From Opitutus sp. ER46 (GTDB taxonomy: Bacteria; Verrucomicrobiota; Verrucomicrobiia; Opitutales; Opitutaceae), in NCBI RefSeq assembly GCF_003054705.1, contig NZ_QAYX01000020.1, positions 248,001 through 312,000 of the forward strand: a stretch of DNA of 64,000 nt, given 5' to 3'. A program made the position numbers and the translations under genes. The notes beneath the pieces were generated by a model. The model was not told the DNA's origin. It saw nothing but the letters and a program-made list of their open reading frames with translations, and searched no databases. Shown one piece after another: positions 52,340 through 62,139 of the stretch; the stretch's first letter is position 1; each line of letters begins with the position of its first letter.

Positions 52340-53238
52340 AATCTCGGCTGTACCGCCACACTCGCATCGCCCAAGTCCTTGGCGCGGTCGCACTGGTTGC
52401 CCTGCTGTACAATATCGTCGTTCTCGCGTTGGTGCTGCCGCGCTCGGCCGCCCTGCAGGCAATCCCGCCTTGGGCCGAAACGGCCGGGCTCGGCGTAGGG
52501 CTGGGCATCCTGCTAACGGGACTCCAACACCTCGCAGCGCTCTGGATACTGGTCTCGCAGATCAGGATCACGCATCGGATTGGACTGGCGACGGCGGCGG
52601 TGTGCCTCATGGGCGTGACGTCCCTCCTGTTGCTGGGCGCAGACGTGACTCTCCTCGGGGACATCGGACACGAGTACAGAGCCGGCCTTGGAACCACGCG
52701 CGAATGCCAGATGGTCGCCGGATTCCACGGCCTGCATCTATCGTTTGTGATTCTTGCGGGCTGGATCATCACTCTGACCAACCGCTCTCTCCAAGCCGGG
52801 CCGGCGCCCGAGGCGGCCGAGCAGGATGAAGCTTTCATTCTGACGACCCACTACGTCGGCGTGCTCTCCGGCACGTTGGTCCTGACGATCCTGGTCGTCC
52901 TGGCCGCCTCGGGCCTGCCTGCGCAGTACCTCAGGCGCATGGTGATTACTTTCCAAACCGTGGCCACGGTTCCCTATCTCCTCGCGCTGGGCGCTTGCGC
53001 CGCGATCCGGTGGCGACGCCCCCTGACGCAGTGGCTGGACGAGCGGGCGCTGATCAACACCGGCCTCGCCAGTCTGGCCACCTTGGCAACATCGCTCCTG
53101 GTCTTGGGAATCGGCTACGCATTTCAGGAAACACTCATCCCCGCCTCGCTGGTCACAGTTCTCTGGTTCCCTGCCGCCGTCGGACTCGGCATGGCGGTTT
53201 TCTCCGGTTCGTCCCTCTGGCTCGCACGGTATCGATAA
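52336..53238 (+). CDS. Multi-pass membrane protein paired with the XRE regulator
   Basis: This 300-residue protein has about eight hydrophobic segments (for instance residues 13-35, 50-72, 78-105, 130-152, 175-200, 210-230, 245-268 and 275-296). It has no recognised catalytic motif. XRE regulators translationally coupled to multi-pass membrane proteins (DUF2975-type and others) are common and may sense membrane or stress signals; the specific role is unknown. Confidence 0.75.
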   Translation: MKSRLYRHTRIAQVLGAVALVALLYNIVVLALVLPRSAALQAIPPWAETAGLGVGLGILLTGLQHLAALWILVSQIRITHRIGLATAAVCLMGVTSLLLLGADVTLLGDIGHEYRAGLGTTRECQMVAGFHGLHLSFVILAGWIITLTNRSLQAGPAPEAAEQDEAFILTTHYVGVLSGTLVLTILVVLAASGLPAQYLRRMVITFQTVATVPYLLALGACAAIRWRRPLTQWLDERALINTGLASLATLATSLLVLGIGYAFQETLIPASLVTVLWFPAAVGLGMAVFSGSSLWLARYR

Positions 53239-53262
53239 GCAGCTCGCCTGAGCATCCCCAAC

Positions 53263-54000
53263 ATGATCCTCCCCCGCAGTCTTCTTTTCGCCCTGGCCCT
53301 CATCTCCCTTGGCTGCCGCACGCAAGCCGGCGCCATAGAGAACCTGCCGCCTTTGCCGGCGACCGGTACCCAATGGAGTTACGACAACCAAGGCGGGAGT
53401 ACCTGGCACCAAGTCGCGGGCAAAGGCACGCGTACCCGGCTCGTGGTGGGCACGGTAGAACGCAACGGCCGAAAATGCCTCAAGCTGACCGATCATTATG
53501 ACCAGGACGGCAAGGCCGCGATTGAGTATATCAACACTGCCGACCACATGCTTGTGGCCGTCGATTCGGCCGACGGCGCGGTCGCGGTCGATTTCACCCC
53601 TGCGGTCTGCTGGCCCGTACCACAATTGGGCATCGGCGAATCCCGAACCGAGGTCTTCTCCATCACCTACGACAAGACGAGGACCGGAGCCAGCGCCCGG
53701 AAGATGGTAATGCACTGCACTGCCGTCACCACACGCCTGCCGAATGAAACGGTGACCACGCCCGCCGGAGTGTTTGCGGACTGCCTTCACTCGCTCGTCA
53801 AAAAGACCACCGCCGTCGAAGGGCTGAAAACCCACGCGGTCGTGCACTGCGACCTCTGGTTCAACCCCCAAGGCGTCCTGATCAGGGAGGAACTGCGCTA
53901 CGAGGCGATCCGTGCCCCTGACGGAAGGGAAGTGAAACCCGAGCGTCGCTCTTCGAGCATCCTGCGCGCGTGCGAACGCCCTGCGCCCCCGGCGCCCTGA
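53263..54000 (+). CDS. Predicted lipoprotein
   Basis: The protein has 245 residues. The N-terminus ILPRSLLFALALISLGC is a lipoprotein signal with the lipobox Cys at residue 18. The mature part is beta-rich (YDNQGGSTWHQVAGKG, RTRLVVGTVERNGRKCLKL, TVTTPAGVFADCLHSLVK) and resembles secreted proteins of unknown function found near membrane regulators. It follows the membrane protein gene by 24 bp and may share its transcript. Confidence 0.75.
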   Translation: MILPRSLLFALALISLGCRTQAGAIENLPPLPATGTQWSYDNQGGSTWHQVAGKGTRTRLVVGTVERNGRKCLKLTDHYDQDGKAAIEYINTADHMLVAVDSADGAVAVDFTPAVCWPVPQLGIGESRTEVFSITYDKTRTGASARKMVMHCTAVTTRLPNETVTTPAGVFADCLHSLVKKTTAVEGLKTHAVVHCDLWFNPQGVLIREELRYEAIRAPDGREVKPERRSSSILRACERPAPPAP

Positions 54001-54078
54001 TGTCCGTCGCGAGGCCAGCGATCGCCCGCCCTCAATGCGGCAACGGTCTTCCCGGGCCGGTCGATCCGTTTCGCGCCC

Positions 54079-54564
54079 TCACCCGCGGCGCGCGGCCTCG
54101 ATTTTCGCGACGTCGATCTTGCCCATCTCCATCATCGCCGCGAAGGCCCGCTTGGCTTCGGCGCCTCCCGCGGCCAGTGCCTCCGTCAGCACACGCGGCG
54201 TGATCTGCCAGGAGAGCCCCCAGCGGTCCTTGCACCAGCCGCAGACGCTCTCCTGCCCGCCGTTGCCGACGATCGCGTTCCAATAGCGGTCCGTCTCCTC
54301 CTGCGTGTCGGTCGCCACCTGGAACGAGAACGCCTCGCTGTGCTTGAACTCGGGGCCACCGTTCAGACCGAGACACGGGATCCCGAGCACCGTGAACTCC
54401 ACCGTAATCACGTCGCCTTCTTTCCCCGAGGGATAGTCGCCCGGCGCCTGATGCACCGCCGTCACCTTGCTGTCCGGAAACGTCGCGGCGTAAAAGCGCG
54501 CCGCATCCAGGGCGTCCTTATTGTACCATAGGCAGATCGTGTTCTTGGGCGTGGGTGTGTTCAT
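54079..54564 (-). CDS. VOC-superfamily (PhnB-like) protein
   Basis: This 161-residue cytoplasmic protein has two beta-alpha-beta-beta-beta units. It begins NTICLWYNKDALDAARFYAATFPDS, and it contains the PhnB-like segments GLNGGPEFKHSEAFSF and YWNAIVGNGGQESVCGWCKDRWGLSWQI. Relatives are annotated as 3-demethylubiquinone methyltransferase-like or glyoxalase-like; the reaction is unknown. The promoter should lie in the 260-bp gap to the divergent PIN-like gene. Confidence 0.85.
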   Translation of the reverse strand: MNTPTPKNTICLWYNKDALDAARFYAATFPDSKVTAVHQAPGDYPSGKEGDVITVEFTVLGIPCLGLNGGPEFKHSEAFSFQVATDTQEETDRYWNAIVGNGGQESVCGWCKDRWGLSWQITPRVLTEALAAGGAEAKRAFAAMMEMGKIDVAKIEAARRG

Positions 54565-54823
54565 CGTCGTATCGCTCTCGAGGCGGTGGGTTGATTCCCG
54601 CGACCAGGGAGCGGTCGCTAGCGCCTGTCCTCCCTCAACGAACGAAGTGACGGCCGCCGGACACTCGAGTGGAGTCTCATTCCACTCCTGGCGCTAATCC
54701 CGATTCCTTTTCCCCAGGCCACGCCGCTTTCCCTGAGCAAACGTGATAGAGACTGCGCGCTACGCGCCTGATCGCGCTCAGCCGCGCCTTGCCTCGCGCG
54801 TCCTGCTCCCACCACCTTCCCTC

Positions 54824-55525
54824 ATGCCCGATATCCCCACCCCGAAGCAGATCGTCTTCGTCGACTGCGAAAACATCCCGTCGTTCGACCTCAGCCGCAT
54901 CGCCGGCCAGCCGCTCGAGGTGAGTCTCGTGCTCGGCAAGCAGCAGAAGCAGGTCGGGATCGAGATCTTCAAGGCCGCGCTCCGCTTCCCGGCCCAGGTG
55001 AAACTGATCGAGTCCGGGGTCACCGGGCACAACGCGCTCGATCTCGTGCTCGCCGCGCATCTCGGCCAAGCGCTGGCCCGCCACGCGGACGCGGAGTTCG
55101 TCATCGTCTCGAAGGACCGCGACTTTGATCCGCTCATCGCCCACCTGCAGGCCCAGGACGTGTCGGCGCGACGCGACCCTGATTTTCTCGCCGTGCGGAA
55201 GTCCGCTCCCCCGCGGCCAAGTCGCTCCCCGGCGACGCCACCCCGCCGCCCCAAAGCGCCGAAACCTGCCGCCGCCGGACCCGCGGCGACGGCAAGCGAA
55301 ACGCTTCACTCACCCCGCTTCGCGGAACTCGCCCGCTTCATCCAGACCGAGAGCAGCCCGCTCCCGCGCAAGAAGACCGCGCTGTTGCGACTCATCGCGA
55401 ATCGCTTCGGAAACCAGCTTTCGCCCGACGAACAGCAAGAGGTCCTGCACGAGCTCGCCCGCCGAAAGGTCATCGCCCTGACCGATGGCGGAACCGTGAC
55501 GTATCCGTCGGCCACGCGCTCCTGA
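54824..55525 (+). CDS. PIN/NYN-like nuclease domain protein
   Basis: The protein has 233 residues. The N-terminal domain (residues 8-125) has the acidic pattern of PIN-like ribonucleases: FVDCENIPSFD, ESGVTGHNALDLVLAAHLG and EFVIVSKDRDFDPLI. A Pro/Arg-rich linker (about 130-165) leads to a C-terminal helical domain (about 170-225, RFAELARFIQTESSPLPRKK) of LOTUS/OST-HTH-like size. It would cleave RNA in the cytoplasm. The ATG at 54824 follows a pyrimidine-rich leader; the longer frame from 54743 looks non-coding. Confidence 0.8.
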   Translation: MPDIPTPKQIVFVDCENIPSFDLSRIAGQPLEVSLVLGKQQKQVGIEIFKAALRFPAQVKLIESGVTGHNALDLVLAAHLGQALARHADAEFVIVSKDRDFDPLIAHLQAQDVSARRDPDFLAVRKSAPPRPSRSPATPPRRPKAPKPAAAGPAATASETLHSPRFAELARFIQTESSPLPRKKTALLRLIANRFGNQLSPDEQQEVLHELARRKVIALTDGGTVTYPSATRS

Positions 55526-55695
55526 CGCCAACTCCGGGCGAACCCGTTTGGCGGCGCCGCGTCCAGTTGCGCCGCGGTGATCTCGGAGGAGGGTACGCCG
55601 CCCGCCCATCGGGGCCAGAGCTCCGACGCCCAACGTCCGCGCCGTGGCCGGCGTCCGCGCCCGGAGCTCCGGCGTTTCTCCCGTCCTCATCCCAC

Positions 55696-56511
55696 ATGCC
55701 CCCGTCAAATACCCCCTCCCCCGACTCCGTCTTCTCCGACTCCTCCGTGCACACCGGCTACGCCCCTGTAAACGGGCTGAAGCTCTACTACGAAATCCAC
55801 GGCCCGGCCCGCCCGGGCCAGGTGCCGCTCGTGCTCCTCCACGGCGGCGGCGACACCATCGAAACCTCGTTCGCGAAACTCCTGCCCATCCTCGCCCGCA
55901 CCCGCCAGATCATCGCCTTCGAACAACAGGGCTATGGCCACACCGCCGACATCCTCGATCGGCCGTTCTCGTTTGCCCAGTCGGCCGACGACACCGCCGC
56001 GCTCCTCCAACACCTCGGGATTCCCCAGGCCGACTTCCTCGGTTTCAGCAACGGCGGCACCATCGCCCTCCAGCTCTCCATTCGCCACCCGCACACCGTC
56101 CGCCGGCTCGTTCTTGCCTCCGCCGTCTTCCGCCGCGACGGCGTCATTCCCCAACTCTGGGATCTCATGCGCGACGCCCGTCTCGAGAACATGCCGGCAG
56201 AACTGCAGGACGCCTACCTCCGCGTGGCGCCTCACCCCGAGAACCTCCGGCTCTTCCACGACAAGGCCGCCCAGCGCATGCGTGAGTTTTGCGACCTCCC
56301 CGACGCCGCGATCCGCGCCATCGCCGCACCCGCGCTCATTGTCAGTGGCGACGTCGACATCGTTCTGCCCGAGCACAGCATCGCCCTCTACCGCCTGCTC
56401 CCGCACGCCCAACTCGCGATCCTGCCCGCCACCAACCACGGCGAGCTCACGTCGCGCGACGCCCTCGCGCCCATGGTGGAGTCCTTCCTTAACGCTGCCG
56501 CCTTGCCCTGA
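55696..56511 (+). CDS. Alpha/beta hydrolase
   Basis: This 271-residue enzyme has the alpha/beta-hydrolase fold. The oxyanion-hole strand is PLVLLHGGGDT, the nucleophile elbow is GFSNGG (Ser about residue 116), the acid is in VSGDVDIVLP and the catalytic His in TNHGEL near the end. The substrate is unknown (esterase, lactonase or peptidase). The start at 55696 was chosen because the 43 extra upstream codons of the open frame are Arg/Pro/Ser-rich and lack a motif. It is convergent with the large Ig-repeat gene. Confidence 0.85.
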   Translation: MPPSNTPSPDSVFSDSSVHTGYAPVNGLKLYYEIHGPARPGQVPLVLLHGGGDTIETSFAKLLPILARTRQIIAFEQQGYGHTADILDRPFSFAQSADDTAALLQHLGIPQADFLGFSNGGTIALQLSIRHPHTVRRLVLASAVFRRDGVIPQLWDLMRDARLENMPAELQDAYLRVAPHPENLRLFHDKAAQRMREFCDLPDAAIRAIAAPALIVSGDVDIVLPEHSIALYRLLPHAQLAILPATNHGELTSRDALAPMVESFLNAAALP

Positions 56512-56565
56512 GTCCGGTCCGTGGGCGCCCCCCCTGCCATCGCCACCGTCACGCGCGGCGCCGGC

Positions 56566-59500
56566 TCACTTCACCTCATAGATTTCGATCAGCGCCAGGC
56601 CCGCGGCGCCGTCCTTCGACTGCACCTGCGCTGTGTACAATCCCGGCGTCAGGGTGACGAGCAGCGCGGCGTCGGCAGAATCGGGCGCCAGCCCAAACGC
56701 CATGGTCGTCTTGAACGCGCGCTCCAGCGCCGCGTCGCCACCCCACCCGGCATTACTCGTCAGCTCCTGCCCGGCCGCGTTGAACAGCACGAGCTTCGGC
56801 TGCGCCAGCAGCCCCGACAGCGAAAACACCTTCAGCCCGGGCCCCACCCCGCGCAGCAGCACCGTCAGCGGTCCGTTGCCGCTGATCACGAATCCGGCCG
56901 ACAACACATCGATTCCCGACGCCGTCTTCGCCCGCGCCGAGAGGTTCACCAGCCGCTCGCCGGTCGCCGCCGTGTCGGCGTCGTACACTTCGGCGAGGCA
57001 GATGCCGTTCTCAACGTCCTTGCCGCTTAGAATCGCCGTGTGCGAGCCGCCTTCGATCGGCCCCAAATAGGCGCAGTCGAGCGCCACCGGCAGCAGCGGA
57101 AACGCCCCGAGACGTTGCGCCGTGTCGGTGATCGCGGCCGCACTGCCATAGCGCAACCCGCTCCACATCGGATTCGACCGTCCGTCGTACAGCGTCATCG
57201 CCGGCACCTTGAGGAAGCCCGGCAACTGCAGCTGCGCCAACGATGGGCCCACCCCGCGAATCAGCAGGTTCTTGGCCGCCGCGCCGCTCGTCGTGAAGCC
57301 CACGATCGCGAGGTCACTCGACCCGTCCACCCGCGCCCGCGCCGAAAGATTCATGAGCCGGCTCGTGTTGGTTGCGCCCGCCACCAGCCCGCCAAACTCC
57401 GTCCGCGCCCCGGCCGTATCCTGCAGCGCCAGCGTCGCACGCTTGCTGCTCCCGTCCAGCGCCACGCTCAGGGTCTCACCCGCCGCGGTCTTAACGCTGA
57501 GCGTTCCGTTCGCGCCGAGCGTTCCCGCCGCGCCCACGACCCCAGCCGGCGTCGTCACGACGATCACCGCCTTGCCGCTCGCCCCAACGAGGATGTCCGC
57601 TCCGCCACTCGCGCCCGCGAGTGCCGTCACGTGATGCAAACCGCTCAGCGCGACCCCACTCGTGCCGCTGTCGAGCGTCCCCGTCAGACCCATCGCGCCG
57701 CCGCTCACGCCGCCGCCCGCGCCGATCTGTCCGCTCACGGCGGCAGTCGCCTCGGTCGTGAGCGCACGCACGGCCGCTCCACTCACGCTCGTCGCCGTCG
57801 ACGCCGACGGCGTGACCGTAAACGAGCCGTCCGCGGCAACCGTCACGGTGCCCGCAATCGCGCGCGCCGGCTGCGTGCCGTAGCCGAGGAACGTCCCGCG
57901 GTTGTCGGTCCCAATCACCATCACCCAGTTCCCGCCGTCGCTGAAGGTCCCCGAGTAGCTCCCACCAAAATTGGCCGGGGCTTCCGTCACCGTGACAGTG
58001 GCCGTCGAACTGTAGATGAAGCCGAAGCCCGACACCTTCACCCAATAGCTGGTCGTCGCGAGCAAAGGCGGGGTCGTATAACTTGCCGCCGTCGCCCCCG
58101 CGATCGGCCTGGAAGTATCGCCTCGCTCCCCCTGGTACCACTGGTAGGTCACCGCCGCTGACGCCGGCACGCTCAGCGTCGCGCTCGTGCCGGGTCGCAC
58201 CGACACCGCCGCAGGGGTAACGGCATACGAAACCTGCAACCCCATTCTCGTGCTCCAGCACGTCCCGTGGGCATTGCTGAGGTACAGCCGGTAGCCGCCC
58301 GACGCATCCGCCGCACTGACATTGGCCAGAGTCAGGGTCGCATCAGTCGCGCCCGCGATCGCAGTCTCGTCGCGCCACCACTGATAGGTCGGCGCCGGAC
58401 TCCCAGTCACCGCCGCCGCAAAAGTCACGGTGCTTCCAGCCACCGCCGACTCCGGTGCCAGGATGGACGTGATGCGGGGCGCCGAGCGCGTGGTATCCAC
58501 CTCCAGTCGAACCACCGCACTCTTTACTGAGCCACCCGCCCCCGTCACGACGACCCAGTAGTCTCCTGATTTCGCCGGCGAGTCGGCCCAAACCGTACAG
58601 GTAGGCCACACGTCCTGACCTGTGATCGCCACTCCGTCATGGAACCACTGGTACCCCAATGAGTGGAGCCACGTCATGGGCGTGCCCACCGCGGTGATGG
58701 ACAGCGTCGCGGACGTGTACAGCGGTGGCGTAACCGAGACTGGCTGCTCGATGATCGTCGGCCCATACGTCGCCGGTGCCACGATCAGGTCGAAGGTCCG
58801 CGTGCCAGTCCCTCCCGCGTTGATGGCGCTCACGGTGACGGGGAACGTACCGCTCGCGGTCGGTGTGCCGGTGATGTCGCCACTCGCCGGGTCAATCGCC
58901 AATCCCGCGGGCAGCCCGGTCGCGACATAACGCGTGGGGTAGTTCGTGGCCCGCGCCCGAATCGACACAGGCATGCCAATCTGGCCATACTGCGTGGCGA
59001 TGGCGGCGAACTCCGGGACCGGCACATTCGTGACGGTAAGTGTCACGGGCACGCTATCGACGCGCCCGGCGTCGTTGAACACCCGCACCTGATACGCCCC
59101 CGCCATGTAGGGCTGCACGTTCGTCAGGGTGAGCGTACTCAGGTGGTCGTCCGTCAGCACGAAGGGATAGCTCGTCTTGCCGACGTAATCCCACTCGTAC
59201 TTCAGGTCGCCGCCCGTGGCGGACACACTCAGCGTCGCCGTACCGCCAAGCGCCACCGAGGTATTCACCGGCTGGAGGGTGATCGTCGGCTGCTCATAGA
59301 AGAGCACCGATACGGCGTTCGAGGTCGCGGAACCATTGGGGTTGGTGATCACCGCCTTGTACTGACCGCTGTCGGCGAGCTTTCCGGGGTTGAGCACGAG
59401 CAACGTCGCCGTCGCGCCTGCGACCGCTGTGTCGTCCTTGTACCATTGGTAGCTCAGGGGCCCGGGGCCGTAGGCGCGGAAATTGAGTCTCCAGGAGATG

Positions 59501-60966
59501 CCTGCCGGCAGCCTGCACCCTTCCGGTTGCAACAGGATTACCGGCAACGGACTCGAGAACAGAACCGTCAGCGTCGCGGCATCCGAATCAACCGAGCCGT
59601 ACATCGTGGTGACCCGCGCCCAGTAGCTCGTGGTGTCTGTTGGCGGTTGCGGGGTAAAAGTGGACAGGTCCCCTACGGGATTCGAGGTATCGCCCCGCTT
59701 CCCCTGATACCACTGTACCGCGGCCACTGGCCCGAAGTACTCGACGGACAGCGTCTTCGTCGCCCCCGGCTGCACGGTACCGCCTTCCGGTTGCCGCGTG
59801 ATGACCGGAGGAATCTTGAGCACGTCCGCGACAGTAACATCGGCATTAGGGTATGGTATCCACGGCAGCGTCGAATCGAAGTTCGACCGCGGCTCGAGCA
59901 TATCGCCCGAGCGGACATACCTTACGGTAAATCCGAAAATATTCGTCAGCGAGACACCGGCCAACGTGTAGAGGCCATCAACCGTTTGCGGCTGCACTTG
60001 AAAGCTGCCGGTGCCGTCCGCCGCCAGCCTGAGCTCAAACCGGCTCGGGCCGCTATAGACTGCGGTTCCCGACTTCAGGGCCACGCTGCCGGGATCGACC
60101 GTACACGCCATGGATATGGTGTCGTTCAGGCCAAACGGGCCGTGGCCCGATACCGCGATCGACTTCAGCTGGGGCAACGTCATCCGCTCTGCACCGCCAG
60201 TGATGACAAAACTCCCAACGAGCCCCCCCGCTGAGCCGTTCTCGTTGCCCCAACACGTGTAATACACCTTGTAGGTACCGTTCACCCAATTGGGGGTGGT
60301 GGGATAGGAGTAGGTCCCAGAAGCAGTGCCCTTGCCCGCGGCAGCTCGAGTAAAAATGTTTATCGAGTTCGGTCCCATGATCTGAAGGTCGAATCTCCAG
60401 TCGTCGCCGACGCCCGGGGTGGCAGTATACGACCAGACCAGCGGATCCCCGGCCTTGATTTCACCGGGCGAGACCTGCGCAATATCCAGCCTAGGCATCG
60501 CAGGGCGTTCGCCGGCCCCCGTCACTGCGAATGCAAGAGTCAATGCGGCCCGCGGTCCTTCTCCGGGAAGGAACCAGTCATTGTCCCGAATGCTGATCGC
60601 GCCCGACGCGTCGTAGGCGGCATTTCCCCCGGCGGCATCCGACACCGAGATCGTTTTCACGCTATAGATCGTATTGCGCCAGAACCTGCTCACGGTTTCC
60701 GCCGCCAAGCCGCTTGCGGGATCAGTCGATATGACGGTGCGGTCGTTGGAGCCATCGGCGGCTTGGAGAATAAACGCCACCCGGTCCGCGGCATAGCTGC
60801 CCGCGTTGAGCGTGAACCGCACCTTCACCTCCTGCCCCGGCGAAAAGGGGCCGGGCGAAACCAGCTCAGCCGAGGCGACGCTCGGATAGTAGTACTGCGC
60901 GACCGCTCCGGGCACGTAGCTCGCCACCAACACCACCAAGGCCATCAGTCGTCGGCCAAAATTCAT
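56566..60966 (-). CDS. Giant secreted Ig-repeat protein with shared C-terminal module
   Basis: The protein has 1466 residues. A signal peptide (residues 1-23, ending AVAQ) is followed by about 10-11 Ig-like domains, with repeated YQWYKDDTAVAGAT-type and LTLTNV strands. A putative Ig domain with GLPAGLAIDPASGDITGTPT lies near residue 700. A Gly/Thr/Ala-rich region follows (about 1050-1200). The last 280 residues are two copies of the module seen in the 14309-17467 protein (VGFTTSG/AGFVISG, GVGPSL/GVGPGL and the final ALIEIYEVK). It is probably a surface adhesin or glycan-binding protein; the shared module suggests a common export or anchoring route. Confidence 0.8.
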   Translation of the reverse strand: MNFGRRLMALVVLVASYVPGAVAQYYYPSVASAELVSPGPFSPGQEVKVRFTLNAGSYAADRVAFILQAADGSNDRTVISTDPASGLAAETVSRFWRNTIYSVKTISVSDAAGGNAAYDASGAISIRDNDWFLPGEGPRAALTLAFAVTGAGERPAMPRLDIAQVSPGEIKAGDPLVWSYTATPGVGDDWRFDLQIMGPNSINIFTRAAAGKGTASGTYSYPTTPNWVNGTYKVYYTCWGNENGSAGGLVGSFVITGGAERMTLPQLKSIAVSGHGPFGLNDTISMACTVDPGSVALKSGTAVYSGPSRFELRLAADGTGSFQVQPQTVDGLYTLAGVSLTNIFGFTVRYVRSGDMLEPRSNFDSTLPWIPYPNADVTVADVLKIPPVITRQPEGGTVQPGATKTLSVEYFGPVAAVQWYQGKRGDTSNPVGDLSTFTPQPPTDTTSYWARVTTMYGSVDSDAATLTVLFSSPLPVILLQPEGCRLPAGISWRLNFRAYGPGPLSYQWYKDDTAVAGATATLLVLNPGKLADSGQYKAVITNPNGSATSNAVSVLFYEQPTITLQPVNTSVALGGTATLSVSATGGDLKYEWDYVGKTSYPFVLTDDHLSTLTLTNVQPYMAGAYQVRVFNDAGRVDSVPVTLTVTNVPVPEFAAIATQYGQIGMPVSIRARATNYPTRYVATGLPAGLAIDPASGDITGTPTASGTFPVTVSAINAGGTGTRTFDLIVAPATYGPTIIEQPVSVTPPLYTSATLSITAVGTPMTWLHSLGYQWFHDGVAITGQDVWPTCTVWADSPAKSGDYWVVVTGAGGSVKSAVVRLEVDTTRSAPRITSILAPESAVAGSTVTFAAAVTGSPAPTYQWWRDETAIAGATDATLTLANVSAADASGGYRLYLSNAHGTCWSTRMGLQVSYAVTPAAVSVRPGTSATLSVPASAAVTYQWYQGERGDTSRPIAGATAASYTTPPLLATTSYWVKVSGFGFIYSSTATVTVTEAPANFGGSYSGTFSDGGNWVMVIGTDNRGTFLGYGTQPARAIAGTVTVAADGSFTVTPSASTATSVSGAAVRALTTEATAAVSGQIGAGGGVSGGAMGLTGTLDSGTSGVALSGLHHVTALAGASGGADILVGASGKAVIVVTTPAGVVGAAGTLGANGTLSVKTAAGETLSVALDGSSKRATLALQDTAGARTEFGGLVAGATNTSRLMNLSARARVDGSSDLAIVGFTTSGAAAKNLLIRGVGPSLAQLQLPGFLKVPAMTLYDGRSNPMWSGLRYGSAAAITDTAQRLGAFPLLPVALDCAYLGPIEGGSHTAILSGKDVENGICLAEVYDADTAATGERLVNLSARAKTASGIDVLSAGFVISGNGPLTVLLRGVGPGLKVFSLSGLLAQPKLVLFNAAGQELTSNAGWGGDAALERAFKTTMAFGLAPDSADAALLVTLTPGLYTAQVQSKDGAAGLALIEIYEVK

Positions 60967-61186
60967 GCCGACGCTATCGCAGCTTCCTTTCACCCAAACA
61001 AATACAATCTCGCACCGAAAACGCAGGATCACGCGCGTGCCCGGCTCCGTTAGGCGCCGCTGCCACCGCTAGCCCCTGGTCGCTATACGCATATTCAAAT
61101 CTGTCGGAATCGCCCGGGCTGAGCCGTCATCGGGGTGCACGCGGCGATTCCGTCCGCATCATACCATCAAGCCCCCCCTCCCTCCC

Positions 61187-61396
61187 ATGCCATCTTCCAC
61201 CACACGCATCATCCTGCGCTGGATTCACCTCGTCGCCGGCGTTCCTGTCCTCGGCTACATCTACAGTCCGTTTGCGGAACTCCCGAATTACGCCCCCGTT
61301 GTCCGCTATGCCGCCATGCCCGCCATCCTGCTGTCCGGCCTCTGGATGTGGAAGGGGCACGTCCTCCGCCGGCTCCTGACCAAACGCGCCGTCTGA
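61187..61396 (+). CDS. Small two-helix membrane protein
   Basis: The 69-residue product has two hydrophobic segments (about residues 8-28, WIHLVAGVPVLGYIY, and 41-57, YAAMPAILLSGLWMW) and a basic C-terminus. Function is unknown. It follows a C/T-rich leader without a Shine-Dalgarno sequence and precedes a DUF4256-like gene by 26 bp. Confidence 0.7.
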   Translation: MPSSTTRIILRWIHLVAGVPVLGYIYSPFAELPNYAPVVRYAAMPAILLSGLWMWKGHVLRRLLTKRAV

Positions 61397-61422
61397 CCCA
61401 CCTTTCATTTCCACCCTCCCAC

Positions 61423-61992
61423 ATGAAATCCGCCAAACCCACCCAAGCGTCCGTCGCACCTGCGACGGACCTGCTCACCGTCCTCCAGCAGCGCTTCGAA
61501 AAATTTGCCTCCCGCCATCCGAAGCTCGACTGGGCCAAGGTTCGGGCCCGCCTCGAGGCCGCCCCCGCCAAGCTCCGCACTCTCGAGCAAATGGAAGCCA
61601 CCGGCGGCGAACCCGACGTCATCGGCCAGGACAAGAAGTCCGGTGAAATTCTGTTCGCCGACTGCTCGCCCCAAAGCCCCGCCGGCCGCACCAGCCTCTG
61701 CTACGATGGCGCCGCCCTCGCCGCGCGCAAGGAACACAAGCCCAAGAACAGCGCCCAGGACCTCGCCGCCAGCATGGGCGTCGAACTGCTCACCGAGGAG
61801 CAGTACCGCGAACTCCAGCAACTCGGTGAGTTCGACACCAAATCCTCCAGCTGGCTCGCCACCCCCGCCGAGATCCGCCAGCTCGGCGGCGCCATCTTCG
61901 GCGACCGCCGCTTCGGCCGCGTCTTCGTCTATCACAACGGCGCCGACTCCTACTACAGCGGCCGCGGCTTCCGCGCGCTCCTGCGCGTGTAG
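61423..61992 (+). CDS. DUF4256-like protein
   Basis: This 189-residue cytoplasmic protein has the family stretches HPKLDWAKVRARLEA, MEATGGEPDVIGQDKKSGE and DFDS-like SPAGRTSLCYDGAALAAR, ending with GRVFVYHNGADSYYSGRGFRALLRV spanning the last 25 residues. The function of DUF4256 is unknown. The ATG at 61423 is preferred because upstream codons of the longer frame lie inside the preceding membrane-protein gene. The next genes are a YCII protein and a sigma factor. Confidence 0.8.
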   Translation: MKSAKPTQASVAPATDLLTVLQQRFEKFASRHPKLDWAKVRARLEAAPAKLRTLEQMEATGGEPDVIGQDKKSGEILFADCSPQSPAGRTSLCYDGAALAARKEHKPKNSAQDLAASMGVELLTEEQYRELQQLGEFDTKSSSWLATPAEIRQLGGAIFGDRRFGRVFVYHNGADSYYSGRGFRALLRV

Positions 61993-62139
61993 TCGGCTGC
62001 CGGACGCCCACAATTCGGCGGCCCGCCGCCTTCGTTCGACCGGCCGCCTTCGATCGCCCAGCCGCTCGCAACGACTCCCGCCCGCGGCCCACGATTCCGC
62101 GGCTGACCGCCTCCCTGTTCCCACCACCCCGTTCCCGCC

